Positions 49,153-62,039 of a stretch of DNA of 64,000 bases are shown here, one piece after another (the first letter of the stretch is position 1; each line of letters opens with the position of its first letter). A program made the position numbers and the translations under genes. This DNA is from Polytrichum commune. Its lineage: Eukaryota; Streptophyta; Polytrichopsida; Polytrichales; Polytrichaceae. A model generated the notes under the pieces. That model saw nothing but the letters and a program-made list of their open reading frames with translations, was not told where the DNA came from and did not search any database. Location of the stretch: the NCBI GenBank assembly GCA_950295325.1, contig OX485806.1:15374001-15438000 (forward strand). Reading direction: 5' to 3'.

Positions 49153-50212
49153 CATTGCTTACAACTAAGCTAACAATACGTAAATGAGTGCGGCCCATAC
49201 TACTTGTCACCTATACACATTATTCTAAAATTTTAACTATCTTTGTCTTTGCATTGACTAGACTAATAACTAAAGCTAATGATATAAGTTACTATTTGAT
49301 AGGTGGTTTTGACATCTCGAATAATATATATACGAATTATTATGGTTAGGAGAGGGATTAGACATGTCTTGTCAAAAAGTATCATAGCATGGAGTTGTTT
49401 GACTAGTGAAATTACTCAATTGTTGTCATTTGTCATGCAATTGTGCCAAAACAATTTGTATTTTGTGGATGTGGAATACTCGAGAATATTAAGGTTGTTC
49501 AAATGCTTAAAGAAAACTGGGCATGTCATATGTTTTAACTTGAGAGGTTAACTTGAAAACATGTGTCTCATGTGGCCTATAACCTAGAACCAACTAACCA
49601 CTGCAAATGATACAAAGTCGGGGTGGTAATTATATGGGAGTATAAGATTGTCTTTACTTGTTAATGTAAAGTTGCATTTATGAGTCACATACATTTCCAA
49701 ATCTTAATCCAACCTCACATGCTTTTATGACTCAATGTTGTTAGTCCCTTATGGGTAAAGATGTCAAACTCCGATCTCTAGTATATCAACCGGCTATTTA
49801 TACTAATATGTTGGTTCTGTGTATAATATCTTACACCTACATCGGTGATAGGCATAGTGCCGCCTTACCTTTCTTCCTTCTCGTGTTAGGGTATCACATG
49901 CGACAAAAGAATGCCATGTTACCTGGAAAGTTGTGAAAGACCCGTTACCCATATATTCCAAAGAGTAACGACACTCAACACACTTGTGACCTAAGCACAC
50001 CCGAGTGTCTCTTTGGACCAAGTTGGAGATGAAAAGAGCACTAACAACCCACCAGCCAATTATCCATCCATCACAAGGATCATGAGCTCATCACCTTCGC
50101 CCAACATCTACGCCAAATGTACAGACGTAGGTGACATCATTGGTGAAAGTCGATCATCTAATGTTATCCTAGATAGTAGAGAGAGGTGATGAACCTTTAC
50201 AGCACCTGCACA

Positions 50213-50254
50213 ATCCATCATCCATCCATCATCCATCATCCATCCATCCATCCA
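50213..50254. repeat. (CATC)n microsatellite
   Basis: Interrupted CATC/CATCCATC run about 500 bp upstream of the membrane-protein gene. Confidence 0.9.
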
Positions 50255-50747
50255 ATTGCCCATCCCATCACAAAAGTTCATCACCTCTGTTATAAACATC
50301 TAGGAGGATTGTAGATTATACCACTAGTGAAAGTGGTACATCTACCAATCCTAGAAATTGAGATATCTAGGGCGGTGAACTGTCAGGCCCCTGTGTGCAA
50401 TTTATCCATCCACTCAAGGTACTGGAGTTCATCAATAGGGACCAAGTCCTGGGCGGTTGAACTGCGGCCCCACAAAGTCTCGCCTGCAAGTTAAAGACTA
50501 GTGTAAGAATGTACAATCTGGCCGCAATTAAGCCACCGAATCCCCAAGAATCTTCGGTTCATCAGCTACCCTCCACAGATTAGAACAACACCGATCCCTG
50601 GCTCGATACAACGAAGTCAGTCGCGGCTCTGGTCACCCTGATGAGAGTAAGTTAGCTAGATTTTTAGAGACCTCCAGCACACTTTTGTGGTGAGTGCAGA
50701 TCAATATCTCAAGGGATATTACAAGATTCCCGCAGGCTGCACTTAGA

Positions 50748-52224
50748 ATGGCAGTTCCGGCCACAACTCACAACAACAGCACCAATATTGTCGACCTTGA
50801 GCTGGGGAGCGTGGAGCTAGATCGGTTCCCGGAGGACGAGCTGGAAGTGAAGGGCGACCTCAAGTCGTGGGGCACCTCCGACCTGGACGTGCTGATGAAC
50901 CTGGTGCGCATCCGCGGCCTCAACGACGCCGACATCCTTAAGGTGCGTGCGTTTACAAACAACTAACCACTGTTTTTTCTTGGTTGGTTGATAGTTGTAG
51001 TTCACTTTTCTTGGGTTCTTTTTCTGAGGGATAAGGAGGGATAAGAAGGTGCATTTGACGAATCATCACAACCATCGCAACCACAACTATTCTTACTGAC
51101 TTGCTCAATCAGGATACAAGGTGCAGTTGCCAGTAGTTGCCGATGATGGTTGTAGTTTATTTACTTTGGCTCTAGATTTTGAGGTGTAAGGAGGTTCATT
51201 AATTGGTGATCACGATCCACGCACCCACGACTACTCTTACTTGCTCAACTAGTACGATGCAAGGTGTAGTTGAGAGTAGTTGCAAGGGTTGTCTGGTGTT
51301 TTTTTCCTTCTCTTTTGGGTCCTTTTTAGAGATGAGGGATAAGAAAGTGCATTGTTGACAACCATCACTACCACAACTATTCTACCTTGCTCAACTGCGA
51401 TACAAGGTGTAGTTGGGAGTAGTTGCGATAATGGTTGTAGATTGCTTTCTTTAGTTCTATTTTTTGAGGGATAAGGAGGGGTAAGAATGTGCACTGATGA
51501 ACGCAACCCTTGCAAGCACAAGTCCTCTACCAAGTGCCCAACTACGATACAAGGTGTAGATGGGATTGGTTGCAATGATGGTTGTAGTTTACTCTCTTTG
51601 GCTCTACTTTGTCTGTAGTCAATATGTGGCACCGGGAGAGAAATTCAAGATCAAAGCACGGGAGAAGAATATTTGTAGGAGGACAAGCTCCTAGACAAAC
51701 TTTCCGCTAGAATGCATAAGTTGTTTGTCTTCACTCCACGGATTGCACCAATAGGAAGGACGATCATTGAAATTTAATTCACTCTTCAACTACAAGAGAC
51801 GTAGTTGCGATGTGCAAAACGAAGGAAAAATCGTAGTTGTGGTTGTTTGAAAATTAAGGTGGGTTCGAACAAGAACTCAACCTGCAAAATGCGGTGGTTG
51901 TGTGTGAACGATGCGGCTTGAAGGTGGCGGAGCAGGAGTGGAGGGAGTCGAGGGCCGTGTTCCAGGAGACGCTCAACATCAAGGAGAAGCAAGTGTTGGA
52001 TGTGCGCAACGAGATTTACCAGTTGGTGGGCTTCTTCAGCGCCTTCCAGGGCTTGCTCTTCACGGCCGTCGCACAGTCCAGTCTTCTACACTGTGGTAAT
52101 CAGTGGTGCCCGCTGGCGCTCTCCATCTTCGCCTCTTTTGTCACTGTTGCTGGAGTGCAGAATAAGAATGGGACCACCAAGGAGCTCCAGGAGACCATCC
52201 ACATGTTGCACATCACACGGCAGG

Positions 52225-52259
<35 letters not shown>

Positions 52260-55093
52260 ACTAAGGTAACCGGGTCTTAAAACATGCACTTTTCTCTACA
52301 CACCCACTTCTCGTTGGATATGAAACACGCAATTAGATCCAAATTGTGCCCGTAGCCACTTTCCTTAAAATGTTTTTAAGCTTGTACAAGTATTCAATTC
52401 ATCTTCAAAGTGAAGATTCTTTAAGTTACTAAATGATCATAAGATCCCCCATTTATATTGACTATTGCGCAAAAGCTTAAGATATTTTGAGCACGCATGT
52501 CAATTTCTTTTCAACACATAATGTTGTCTTCTTGATGTCTGTTCTTAGATTCGCATCCAGTCAATATACAGTACTCAAATATAGGTGTGGTTCAAGATCA
52601 AAAACATCATTAGACACATCTACTTTAATCTATGATTCTTGATGAGGATTTCAAAGTTTGCTTTCTTATAGGAACATTAATATAGGGGACAAGTGCTGCC
52701 TGATAAACAGGGACATCCGACCGCTAGTCACATATGAGCCGCTTGAGTTTGAGAAATAACCAGTTCAGGTTCTAGACTTTAAACAAATTGTCAACCATTT
52801 TGGAAGAATATGCGGAATATACTTTACATTAATAAAGAATAACCATGTAACTGGTTGGACTTGGAAACACTCAATTCTTGACCAAATCTGGCCCAATATT
52901 CTCCCTCCTATTGCTGCCCCATGTAATCTTCCAATCTCACCACCTCAGTATTATGCACCTTCTACTTGTTCATTCATTACTATGAGGAAAAAAAACCCAA
53001 ACATGTGAAGTCCAATGTCCTTAAGATAAAGTGACAAAACAACCTTCACAACATGGCGACTATTTGACCTCTGCACATCACAAACTCCAGGAATTGGAGC
53101 TAATAGGGTTTGCATTATATGTTATGATTGCTGAGTAGTCCAGTGTTTTGTTTCTTTTGCGAACATTATTAGGGGTCCCAATTTGAGATGGGGGTTTGTT
53201 GAGTGGGCACTAGAATCTCCTAGTGGCCGTTGGTTCATTTAACCTTGTGAGCCATGGAGGGTTGGAAGCATCACTTATTGGCGAACTTCAATTGATTACA
53301 TAGGTTGTTGTCCATAACGAGTAGGAAGAATGGCTCCTAAATAGGTTAGTCACCACTACAACACCCAGATGCTTGTCAAATGACTTCATGCTCAACATTC
53401 ATGTATGTAGATAAAGACATTAATTCTTGGAATGCCTTTATTAAGAATGTCAAGAATATTATGTTCAGAATTGCAAATCACAATTTGATAGGCATATAGT
53501 ATTGCAAATGGAACCATATAATCCCTCTTTGCCTAACATTTCTTTGGGCTGTCACCTCTTCCAACCTTCTAATATCACTACCATATCATCCCACTACTCA
53601 CCTTCTACGTCCGAGTCATTGTTTAATATCAAAACACCGTAACCTAGACAAGTAGGGTCAATCCTCAAGATTCCATGCAAGAACCTTAAAAATGGGACAG
53701 CTCAATGGCTCAACGGCCGTTCGGTCTTTCCAAACTATACTCAATCCCTCCACAGGGTTCGGGTGGTAGGTAGCCCTAAGAAAATCCGAAGGCAGTGAGA
53801 GAGATGGGGTCACCTCTGTAGCACTCTCTCCTACAATTGGGAGAACAAGTTGCGAAGTTAAATTACCAATATTGTACTTAGTTGACGGTTTACATGTCTA
53901 TTTTGATGCTTCTATTCAAAACTCACATTATGTGGCCCCTTTCAGTGTTTTGAACATGTTGTTTAGCATAGCTAAGACTGGTGATCAATGACTGAATAAG
54001 AGCCTTGTATACCTTCTCCTGGAAGACTTCCTTTGGGGAACTCCACTGAGAATACTTCCACGGTAAGACATTAGGGCAATTGGAGGGTAACAAGAAAATG
54101 AGATTTGATGCATTTGGTCAACTTTAGGTTGGACTCCAAAGAGTGTTAATGTTCTCGTGATGTTATAGTACCTAAGGTAAGTGGGTCTTAAACGGACACT
54201 TCCACATTGCACCCACTTCTCATAGGATGTGAAACATGTAATAGTGCGAAATGATTAGAAAATCCAAAACGTGCCAATAGCTGCTATCTTCAAAATTTCC
54301 GGAGGTTGGATGAATATCCCATTCACTTCTGAAATATCAAATAATCATTATTTCCCCCTATTATGTTGGTTATTGCATATGAAATGGTTAGCAAATTTTA
54401 GCGAATTTTGAACATTTAGTCCAATCCCTTTCCAACACTTCCTCTTTTTTTTCTTTTCTTTGAATCAAATGGCGATTTCCATCGAAACATGTCATGTCTT
54501 TCCTATTATGGCAGTTATTGCATCTGAAATGGTTAGAAAGTTTTGAACACAAAGTCAAATCTCTTTTCACCACATGTCTTTTTCTTTTTTCCTTTAAAAG
54601 AAATATCAAACAACAATTTCCATCGAAACACATCATGTCTTTTGGGTGGCCGTTCTCAGATTCACACCCAACCATACATCACTCAAGTATTTAAAGGTGT
54701 TTTTTTAAGATCAGACACCGAATTAGGCACATCCACCTCATTCCAATCTAAAGAGGACAGACAGCATCTATTGTCCAAATGGCCACTGTAATGCATGTTG
54801 GTCGTAAATCTTGGGGGTCTAGGTTAGTGCAAGCACCAGGCTCTCCCAAATTCTCATGCTGTTCATGGCCGCAGGGATATCTTCGAAGGGTTAGGGAGCT
54901 CCAAAGGAAAGGGATGGCTTTCGATTTCCGAAAGTTTGCAGCCATTGAAAAAGCACAAAAACCTTTGCCGATCCAGTCTTATAATAGATACTTATATAAC
55001 TTGATATTCAATTACAAGACCTTAATCCTCATTTGCCTGTGCATATTTGGAGCCCTCAGTGCGGTATCATTGCACCAGATTCTATGCAGCTAG
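50748..55093 (+). CDS. Predicted 260-residue membrane protein of unknown family
   Basis: Three exons: 50748-50946, 51859-52223 and 54875-55093. The phases fit and give 260 residues. The second donor (CAG/GTATCT) and last acceptor (CCGCAG) are clear. The first donor could instead be 50942, but only 50946 keeps frame with the 51859 acceptor, so the first junction is the least certain. Residues 1-65 are acidic. A charged helical stretch with a CxxC pair (C82, C85) spans 69-118. Two hydrophobic segments lie at about 120-140 and 150-167, with QSSLLHC between them. The stretch 168-236 is polar and basic, and a third hydrophobic segment is at about 237-257, near the C-terminus. Codon use and GC in exons 1 and 2 are clearly higher than in the surroundings. 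I do not recognise the family. Intron 2 (2651 bp) holds a dispersed-family copy. Confidence 0.65.
52227..52255 (+). repeat. (TC)n run directly after the exon-2 donor
   Basis: The TC dinucleotide run begins three bases inside intron 2 of the membrane-protein gene, immediately after GTA. It is long enough to vary in length. Confidence 0.9.
52690..52914 (-). mobile_element. Dispersed short-element family, copy 6, in intron 2 of the membrane-protein gene
   Basis: Reverse-orientation copy: GAGTTTGAGAAATAACCAG, GAATATACTTTACATTAAT and CATGTAACTGGTTGGACTTG are the inverses of family landmarks. Confidence 0.55.
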
Positions 55094-55616
55094 CTATGCA
55101 AATCATTCACCTTCACTGACAATCAAGTGAGTTGCTTGCGCGTTCAACCAGAACTTCATCTCTGTTTGCTTGTCATGAGTTTGGAAACAATCATGCTATC
55201 AGGGTTAACCGAGGGTTTAGGGTGATTTCGGGTAGGTTGAACTATGGTACTATGCACTTTAGCTGAACTTGGACTTGGGGCAACATGCACATACGTTTGA
55301 GTCTTGACATGGAGTCTGGAATTTCTCTAGGACCATTCATGTTTGCTGTGATGCGCAAAAGCCAATGACAACGACAAGGAAGAGCATTCTACACTATATA
55401 TCTGATTCAGTGCTGATGTGCAATTTTATTTAGAGTGGCCTCCATGGCTTGTCATGTAGCAGCATATCTGGTACTAATTCAGATGTGTAGTGTAGTGGTC
55501 GTTGAAAATTTTAGTACTGTTGAGGTTAGATGGGTAATGTGAAGCTCTTCATATCACTACAACCCTAAAAACTGAGCAGAGCACAAATTAGGTGCAGTTC
55601 AAGGGGACCCAATGAT

Positions 55617-56632
55617 ATGTGCCCAGAGTGCAGAATACCATTTGTATTGATTGTTGTGGTCTCAGTCTATTCTGTGTATAACTCTCAGCTTGTTGAATTC
55701 GATTCAGATGTTGTACCTCTCGACAACAAAATTGAATTCATCAGAATTGATGCAAGTGCGAGAATTACTTCCACAATATTATTCCGAGAGATGTTCATGA
55801 ATTACATCGATTCAGGCAGTGGATGGAAAGCCTGGAAGCATGACGGAGGGAGTGTGACCTTTCTGCTAGGGTCCATGTGTGGGAAAACTTTGAAGTATTC
55901 TTTTGGGCATCATCCTATATCGATTTGGTTTTGGCTTCATATACACATCAAGGGTCTCAGAGTAATAAGACACAACAGGAATGTGACCGTCGGACAAGGA
56001 TGGCAAACAGAAAGTGGGTGGAGCCAAGGATCGCCCTTCTTTATACCTGAGGACTCACACAGGAGGGCTTGCCAACTCGAAATGGTGACCAATGTGTAGT
56101 TAATAATTTTATCTCTTTTTTAAGGTTTGTTAGTGACCATCTCAGGTTGGTCACCCCAAAATTCAAAGGAGCTCATTTGATGGTGACCAACTTGGAATGG
56201 TCATCATCGGTCAAAAACAAGAAGAGACAATGTGCATTAATTACTTGTTTATCACCATTTCGAGTTGGCCACCTTCCTTACGGTGTGAGCCATCATAATT
56301 TCAAAGTATCATCTGCCATCTCCTACAATTTTGCAATAGGAAAACATAGTTATTGCGCTTCAGTTTTTCCTACCGAAACTCATGACATGATGACCCAACG
56401 AAGAGTTGATGTTTCAAGATATACTATTTACACACGGTTTCTGATTGATCTGGACTCAATGTTTATGGCCTCGCACAACATCTGCGTGCTGAGACCATAT
56501 TTTCAATCTTGCCCAGATCAATTAAACAAACTCTTTGTTTGGGCTTTACACCCAAAAGTGGAAGTCTATTCAATAAAGTGCCACCTCGAGCATTTGAGAT
56601 TCTTCACATTGAACGCCATGAGTTTTTCCTAG
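55617..56632 (+). CDS. Two overlapping unassigned open frames
   Basis: An open frame of 160 residues (55617-56099) is followed, in another frame, by one of 187 residues (56069-56632). The first starts with a hydrophobic stretch (IPFVLIVVVSVYSVY). I recognise no domain in either. The inter-frame part contains repeated TGGTGACC/GGTCACC motifs. They could be a degraded element or a broken gene, and chance is possible. Neighbouring genes give no hint of function. Confidence 0.25.
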
Positions 56633-56989
56633 CTGTTTGTTGAGTATGAAAGCATGTTGCTACTTCAGAAAATGGAACATAAGACTGCTTGAAAGTATCT
56701 CCCTTAAGTACTTAATGTGTCTTTGACAATTAAATATTTTCCTCTGATTTCTTCGTGGGCCCTAATGCCGTCAGATCATGCAAATTCACAACATTAGGGC
56801 AACACTAGTTCGCTATTGCCGCACATTTGCTTCAGCAAAACTGAAACCTGTTTGTTAGAATGGTCCAGGATCTCACGGAGATCTCTCGAAAGCTTTCCAG
56901 GCTTATTAAGCTGGACTGAACGTATTGATAATGTAGAGGTGGATTTTCAAGTTAAACTGTGATTCAACTAGGATTCCTTTCTTCCAATA

Positions 56990-57407
56990 AGGTTTGTGGG
57001 TGTTATTCGTTCGTTGTCATGTTCTCCAACTTCTATTAGAATTACACAGAAGAACTTGTGTTGCTTTAGCAAATTTACAATGAAGCATAAAAGAAAACCG
57101 GATTCGAATACAGACCTCTCCATATTTAAGTATGGTTATTAAAACTGCATGTTTGTTGATTCCTCTACTGAACACATATGGTTATCGGAACTGCATATTT
57201 TGTTGATTCCTCTACTGAATACATAGGCCTCCTGATTTCGTTCACTATTGGGAGTGGAAAGCGTTAATAAACTTTGTAGATGTTATCCAATGTCTTTTAA
57301 ACATATGTATTTGTGATGTTTGTTCTTTGATTCTCACCCAACCACGCACCAATCAAATATAGGTGTCCGATTAAGTAACCAACGCACACACCCCATACAG
57401 CGTATCT
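56990..57407. mobile_element. TA-flanked MITE
   Basis: Starts AGGTTTGTGGGTGTTATTCG after TA and ends near ...CAGCGTATCT before TA. It contains a short internal duplication around GGTTATC...GTTGATTCCTCTACTGAA (57130-57220) not seen in the other copies. Confidence 0.6.
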
Positions 57408-57995
57408 TAAATCTTCAACCACTGCAACGAATATCCATAGGCTTTCTGAACTTTCTTGTCTCCAACCACCTCCGATAGGAGGCCATAGCACTTGACCTAT
57501 AGCCTAGTTTACAACCCCATGTCCAGTTCACACGAGCTACGTGTGTGACCAAAGGTGAAGAATCTCTGATCTGACCATTCACGTCAACCCAAGGTCTCTC
57601 TCTTCTAATCTCCACGAGCTAAAATACATATTCTTCACATTTGTTCTTCATTCATTGATTCCTCGGTGGAGATTTTCTACCAGTAAGGCAGGAAATCCTC
57701 AGATCTGGCTATGGACGACAATACGAAACAATGTAGACTTAGAGGAGTTGTGTCCAGACACAAATAGAAGTACCTACTCTTCAATGAACTTTTCATAGGG
57801 CCTGAATGTTGAGAAATGGTGACCGAAAGTTGATGCTTCTATGTGGAAGAGCTTTCAATAATGCACCACTACTAGCATTGGAGTCCTACAGCAAGTGTCC
57901 TGCTAAAGGGAAAATTTGCAAATCTTTCAGTTGCGCAGGAGGTGTGCTCTGGAACTCATGGTGGTAGCGCAAGCAATTTACTCTACAACCTTAAG

Positions 57996-58084
57996 CCAGA
58001 TCTCGTGGGAACTTCGAGGTTAAGCTGTCTAAGGCCGGAAGAGTACTCGAATGGGTGACCTTCCTAGCACTTGATTTGCGATGC
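57996..58084 (+). other. 5S rRNA-like segment, possible Cassandra-type element
   Basis: The stretch aligns with the 3' three-quarters of plant 5S rRNA: GATCTCGTGGGAACTTCGAGG (GGATCCCATCAGAACTCCG region), GGTTAAGCTGTCT (box A), GAAGAGTACTCG (intermediate element) and GAATGGGTGACCTTCC (box C). The 5' quarter does not match. Cassandra retroelements carry such a domain in their LTRs. A weak Met-tRNA primer-site-like TTGGGGTATCTGGTGAGC follows at 58096. It could instead be a 5S rDNA pseudogene or a 5S-derived SINE. Confidence 0.65.
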
Positions 58085-58316
58085 ACCTATCATAGTTGGG
58101 GTATCTGGTGAGCCGGACATTTTCAACGAACGATTTGGGAATCTAGGGGCTTGCCCTTGGGGTTCACAAGGTTCCCGATTCAGCCTGGAAAATGTGTAAC
58201 TCAAGAGCAACATTGTGTGATAAATAATGGGGCCATTCAACACTGTTACAACAGTGACAGAAAATTATGTCGAGTGTACTCAATGAATTTCTGACCTACT
58301 TATCAAGCAATAATTG

Positions 58317-58935
58317 TGTTGTGGGGAGTGAACAGCTCCCACCAGATCTATAGATTCAATATTGCTAGAAGTCTATGTCGTCGATAAGGAACTCCATATG
58401 CATTGTCCAGCTTTGTGTCAACAAGACAAAGATCTGGTTTTCTGACCTCTATAGAGCAAGCACAACGAACGAGGAACAAACAGAGGAAGAATTCCAACGA
58501 TCGACAGAGTCTCAAAATATTAAGGGGACTCATCAATGAAGTGCAGAAGAAGAACTATACATAGCCAGATTTCTGAAACCGGTGCATCTCAGATTCAGGT
58601 TTCCACTTGCATGAGAAAGACCCACGAAAACTTAGACCCAACATGTTGTAGGGAGTGATCATTCCAACCAGATCTACAACGACATTGCTGGAAGTCCATG
58701 TCATTGATAAGGGTTCAACTCTGTATGCATTGTCCAGCTTTGTGTCAACAAAACAAAGATTTGATTTTGTTAACTCTATAGAGAGAGCATTCTCTAAAGA
58801 ACTCCAGGACAAGGAGTGAAGGACAGAGGAACAATTCCAACGATCCACATTCTCAATCGATAAAGGGCCATGAAGTAGAGAAGAAGACCTACACATAACC
58901 CAGATTCCTGAATCCTGCAGCATTTCAGATTCAGT
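58317..58935 (+). repeat. Tandem duplication of about 327 bp
   Basis: The two copies start TGTTGTGGGGAGTGA (58317) and TGTTGTAGGGAGTGA (58644). They share GCATTGTCCAGCTTTGTGTC and AGGAA(C/G)AATTCCAACGAT(C/C). They follow the 5S-like segment and may belong to the same element. Confidence 0.75.
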
Positions 58936-59825
58936 TTCCACAAAAAATTAGAATTGCAAGGGATTCGTGGAATGGTTTACCTGAATTTGCACCCAAGGAC
59001 AAAAAAAAGGCTTAGATCGTCTCTTTGATGCGTGTCCCAGCTCCACCGGGTGGTTAATTTGTATGGCAAAGACAGGAATAGAGAGAGGGTTTAGCGCGGC
59101 ATGCACTTTTTCAGAACACCTATCGAATGCTCACTTTCACAAGCACCCATCCACAATCTGAAATTTTCCAGCTGTGATTTCTGAAATTTGTGAAGCAAAC
59201 AGCAGATAGAGTCGCTCGCATGGCCAAGCTAAGCCCTCTCCTTACTCCTCTCTTTGGCGTCCAAAAACTCGCCGTGTTCTTCTTCTAGATCTCCACAATA
59301 TCCACACTGAATTCCATGTCCCCCTTTTTAAGCGCTCGGTCGGATGCAAATGGGCATGAGACAATTAATAGAACCCGAGAAAAAGAGTATAAATAAATAA
59401 ATAATGTGAAAAAGGTATAACGATATGGAAGTACTACAGGGTTGCAGTACTGCATTTCCCTGATTGCGAACCACTTTCCCACTTTTGAGTTATCCTGGAA
59501 TTGCAAGCAACGAAGGGGAGATAGAGCTAGAGGTAGGCGGTGGTCACCGTCGGAGAGACAGAAGTGCGGCATACGCCACCTCCGAGCTTGGAAGACATGG
59601 ATTGTGGAATGGCGAATGAGTGTCCGAAAGTGCATGCAACGAACGGCATCCCATCATCATTCGCACTGCCGCTACAGACACTAGTACTGCACCACGAGAG
59701 AAATTTTGACCCTGCACTGACCCCCCAGCCATAGATCATTGCAGCCTGACCACTAAATCATTGGGCTCCTGTAGTACCTCCGGTGTCGCTGCAGTAATTG
59801 TCACCAACGAACTTCTTACCATTTT

Positions 59826-60650
59826 CTTACACCTACCTAACCTTAATTTTACCCATTGAATATTCTCACTCCAGCAATATATACAGCAGTGAAGATTCTG
59901 ATGCTTCCGAAATTTCTATTGTCACCTACCTAACCTTAACCCTACTATTTAAGCATTTCTTCTCACCGGAGCATTACAGTGATGATAATAATGCTTCCCC
60001 ATTTTCCCATCTTCTTACATCTACCTAACCTTGAACCTTCCGATTGAACATGCTCACCGCATCAATACACTGATGATGCTTCTACAATTCCTCGATTTTT
60101 TATGCCACTACCTAACCTCAACCCTACCTATTGAACATTCTCACCGCAGCAATACAGCAGTGATGACTCTGATGCTTCCCAAATTTTTAATCTCATCTAC
60201 CTAACCTTAACCCTACGCATTTGAACCTTCATTCTCACCCCAGCATTACAGTGATGATGATGCTTCCCCGTTTTCCCAATACCTTACATCTACCTAACCT
60301 GGAACCTGCCAATGACCCATCCTCACCCGCAGCAATAGGGCAGTGATCATAATGCTTCTCCAATTCCCCATTCTCTCATGCCATCTACCTAACCTTAAAC
60401 CTACCCACTGAACAATCTCACTGCAGCAATTAATACAGCAGTGTTAATGATGCTTCCCCAACCCCAGTCCCCCAAGTTCTTATGTCACCTACCCACCTTA
60501 ACCCTATAATCCAACTGAACATCCTTCACCACAATACAACAGCAGTACTACTCGTGCTGCTGCCCCGATTTCTTATGTCATCTCTCTGTCACCTTCCTAA
60601 GCTGACACCTACCGATTGAACATTCTCACCGCAATACAGTGGCGATGCCG
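59826..60650 (+). repeat. Minisatellite of about 95-bp period, about nine copies
   Basis: CTACCTAACCTTAACCCTAC-like, CATTCTCACCGCAGCAATAC-like and GTGATGATGATGCTTCCCC-like blocks repeat in order. CTACCTAACC lies near 59832, 59926, 60021, 60109, 60199, 60290 and 60386, and then in decayed form. Confidence 0.85.
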
Positions 60651-61271
60651 ATGCTGTCTCGATCCTGGCCACATCTCGTCAACGATGCTGGGACCGATTA
60701 ACACAAGATCTGGAATTAGGTGACATGAGCAACGGGAATCACCGATCCGAAAGCAGCTTGCGAGACGTGACTAGGCAACTACACCTTGTGACCAGCCTCG
60801 GATGTTGCGAGAAAAGATACGGGTGGGTTCCACGTGCAGAGAGAATGAGCAGTCAGGTGAGAAACTGACAAGGAGCTCGGAAGCTGGCCCCTGAATTATT
60901 GCCTCAGCTGAGCAAGCTCTAGTAAGCTCCGAGGCCCCTGAATCACTCAGCTCTAGCTAGAGCAGGAACGATACCCACACAAGTTATAAGTAGAACGACT
61001 CCGACTCCTGTGAACCTCTGGCCTCGATCACAGGAGGCATCCACCGAGGCTAACTTAATAAGGTTCGCCTGCCATTGAATGAACGACTGGATGTTGGGAG
61101 TGTAGGCAAATCCAAGCAGGTGCATCTGCACAGACGTACCTAGCAGATCTAGCTAGACTCCTCTGATTGTGATCATGACTCCGACATCACTCTCCGAATG
61201 CATGGGACGAAGTTACACAACAGCTCAGAGACAGAATGCAACCACCCACCAGCGATGATCCTTCCAACACC

Positions 61272-61318
61272 AAAGGCCACTTTATACAGCGGATCGGAGC
61301 TCCCATGGCCGGATTCTT
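61272..61318 (+). mobile_element. Terminal fragment of the Harbinger-like family
   Basis: AAAGGCCACTTTATACAGCG and the following GGCCGGATTC match the left end at 30272-30325. Confidence 0.5.
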
Positions 61319-62024
61319 AACCGACAGGATTTGCACTACTTGCTAACTGCACTGCTGTTACTGTAACCTTGCTGGTGACGAGTGACCGAGTCAGACTCCT
61401 GAGGAGGAGTCAGGTAACAAGAGATAATTAAGAAGAATAAGTGACCTCCAGCCTAGACTCAGCATTGCCAGCTTCGCCCAAGTCTTACCAGCTTAGTTAC
61501 CGCCAGGCTGTTGACATTGGGGCTCCTTATAAAATCTCCCTAATGGTCAGACTCCGGCTAAAAGGCTTATGCGGACCATGTATATATATATGCCTCAAGT
61601 CTTGTTGTTAAGGTTGAAATCAACATGGTGAAGGAAGGAGTGCGGGAGTTGTGGGTCGTTGAAATTTTGGTTTTCTAGTTTGTTTTACTTTACGAGAGTC
61701 GGTATTCCGTTCCGGACGGGTGGGCCAAGCTATGTTGTAGCCTTGCATAGGTCGAGTTGCGGTTAAGGTGGCAAGTTTCGTGGATTCCATGGATCACACC
61801 CTATTTTAGGTCTGAAATCAACTTTGTGCCATGAAAGGAAAGGACCAAGGAGTTTCACGTGTGAACTAAGTCGAGTTACATTGTGACACAAGGAGTTCGA
61901 AATTGTGATCCACGCAACTTGATTAGTTTATATGATTTTAAGTCTTAAAGGCATGATGAGGGGTAGAGCATTTGCTAAGATGTTTTATATGCACGTGCCT
62001 CCCACTTTCAAGAGTAGCCCCTTG

Positions 62025-62039
62025 CCCCCCCCCCCCCCC
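62025..62039 (+). repeat. Poly-C run
   Basis: About 15 C residues in a row; the length may be unreliable in an assembly. Confidence 0.9.
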
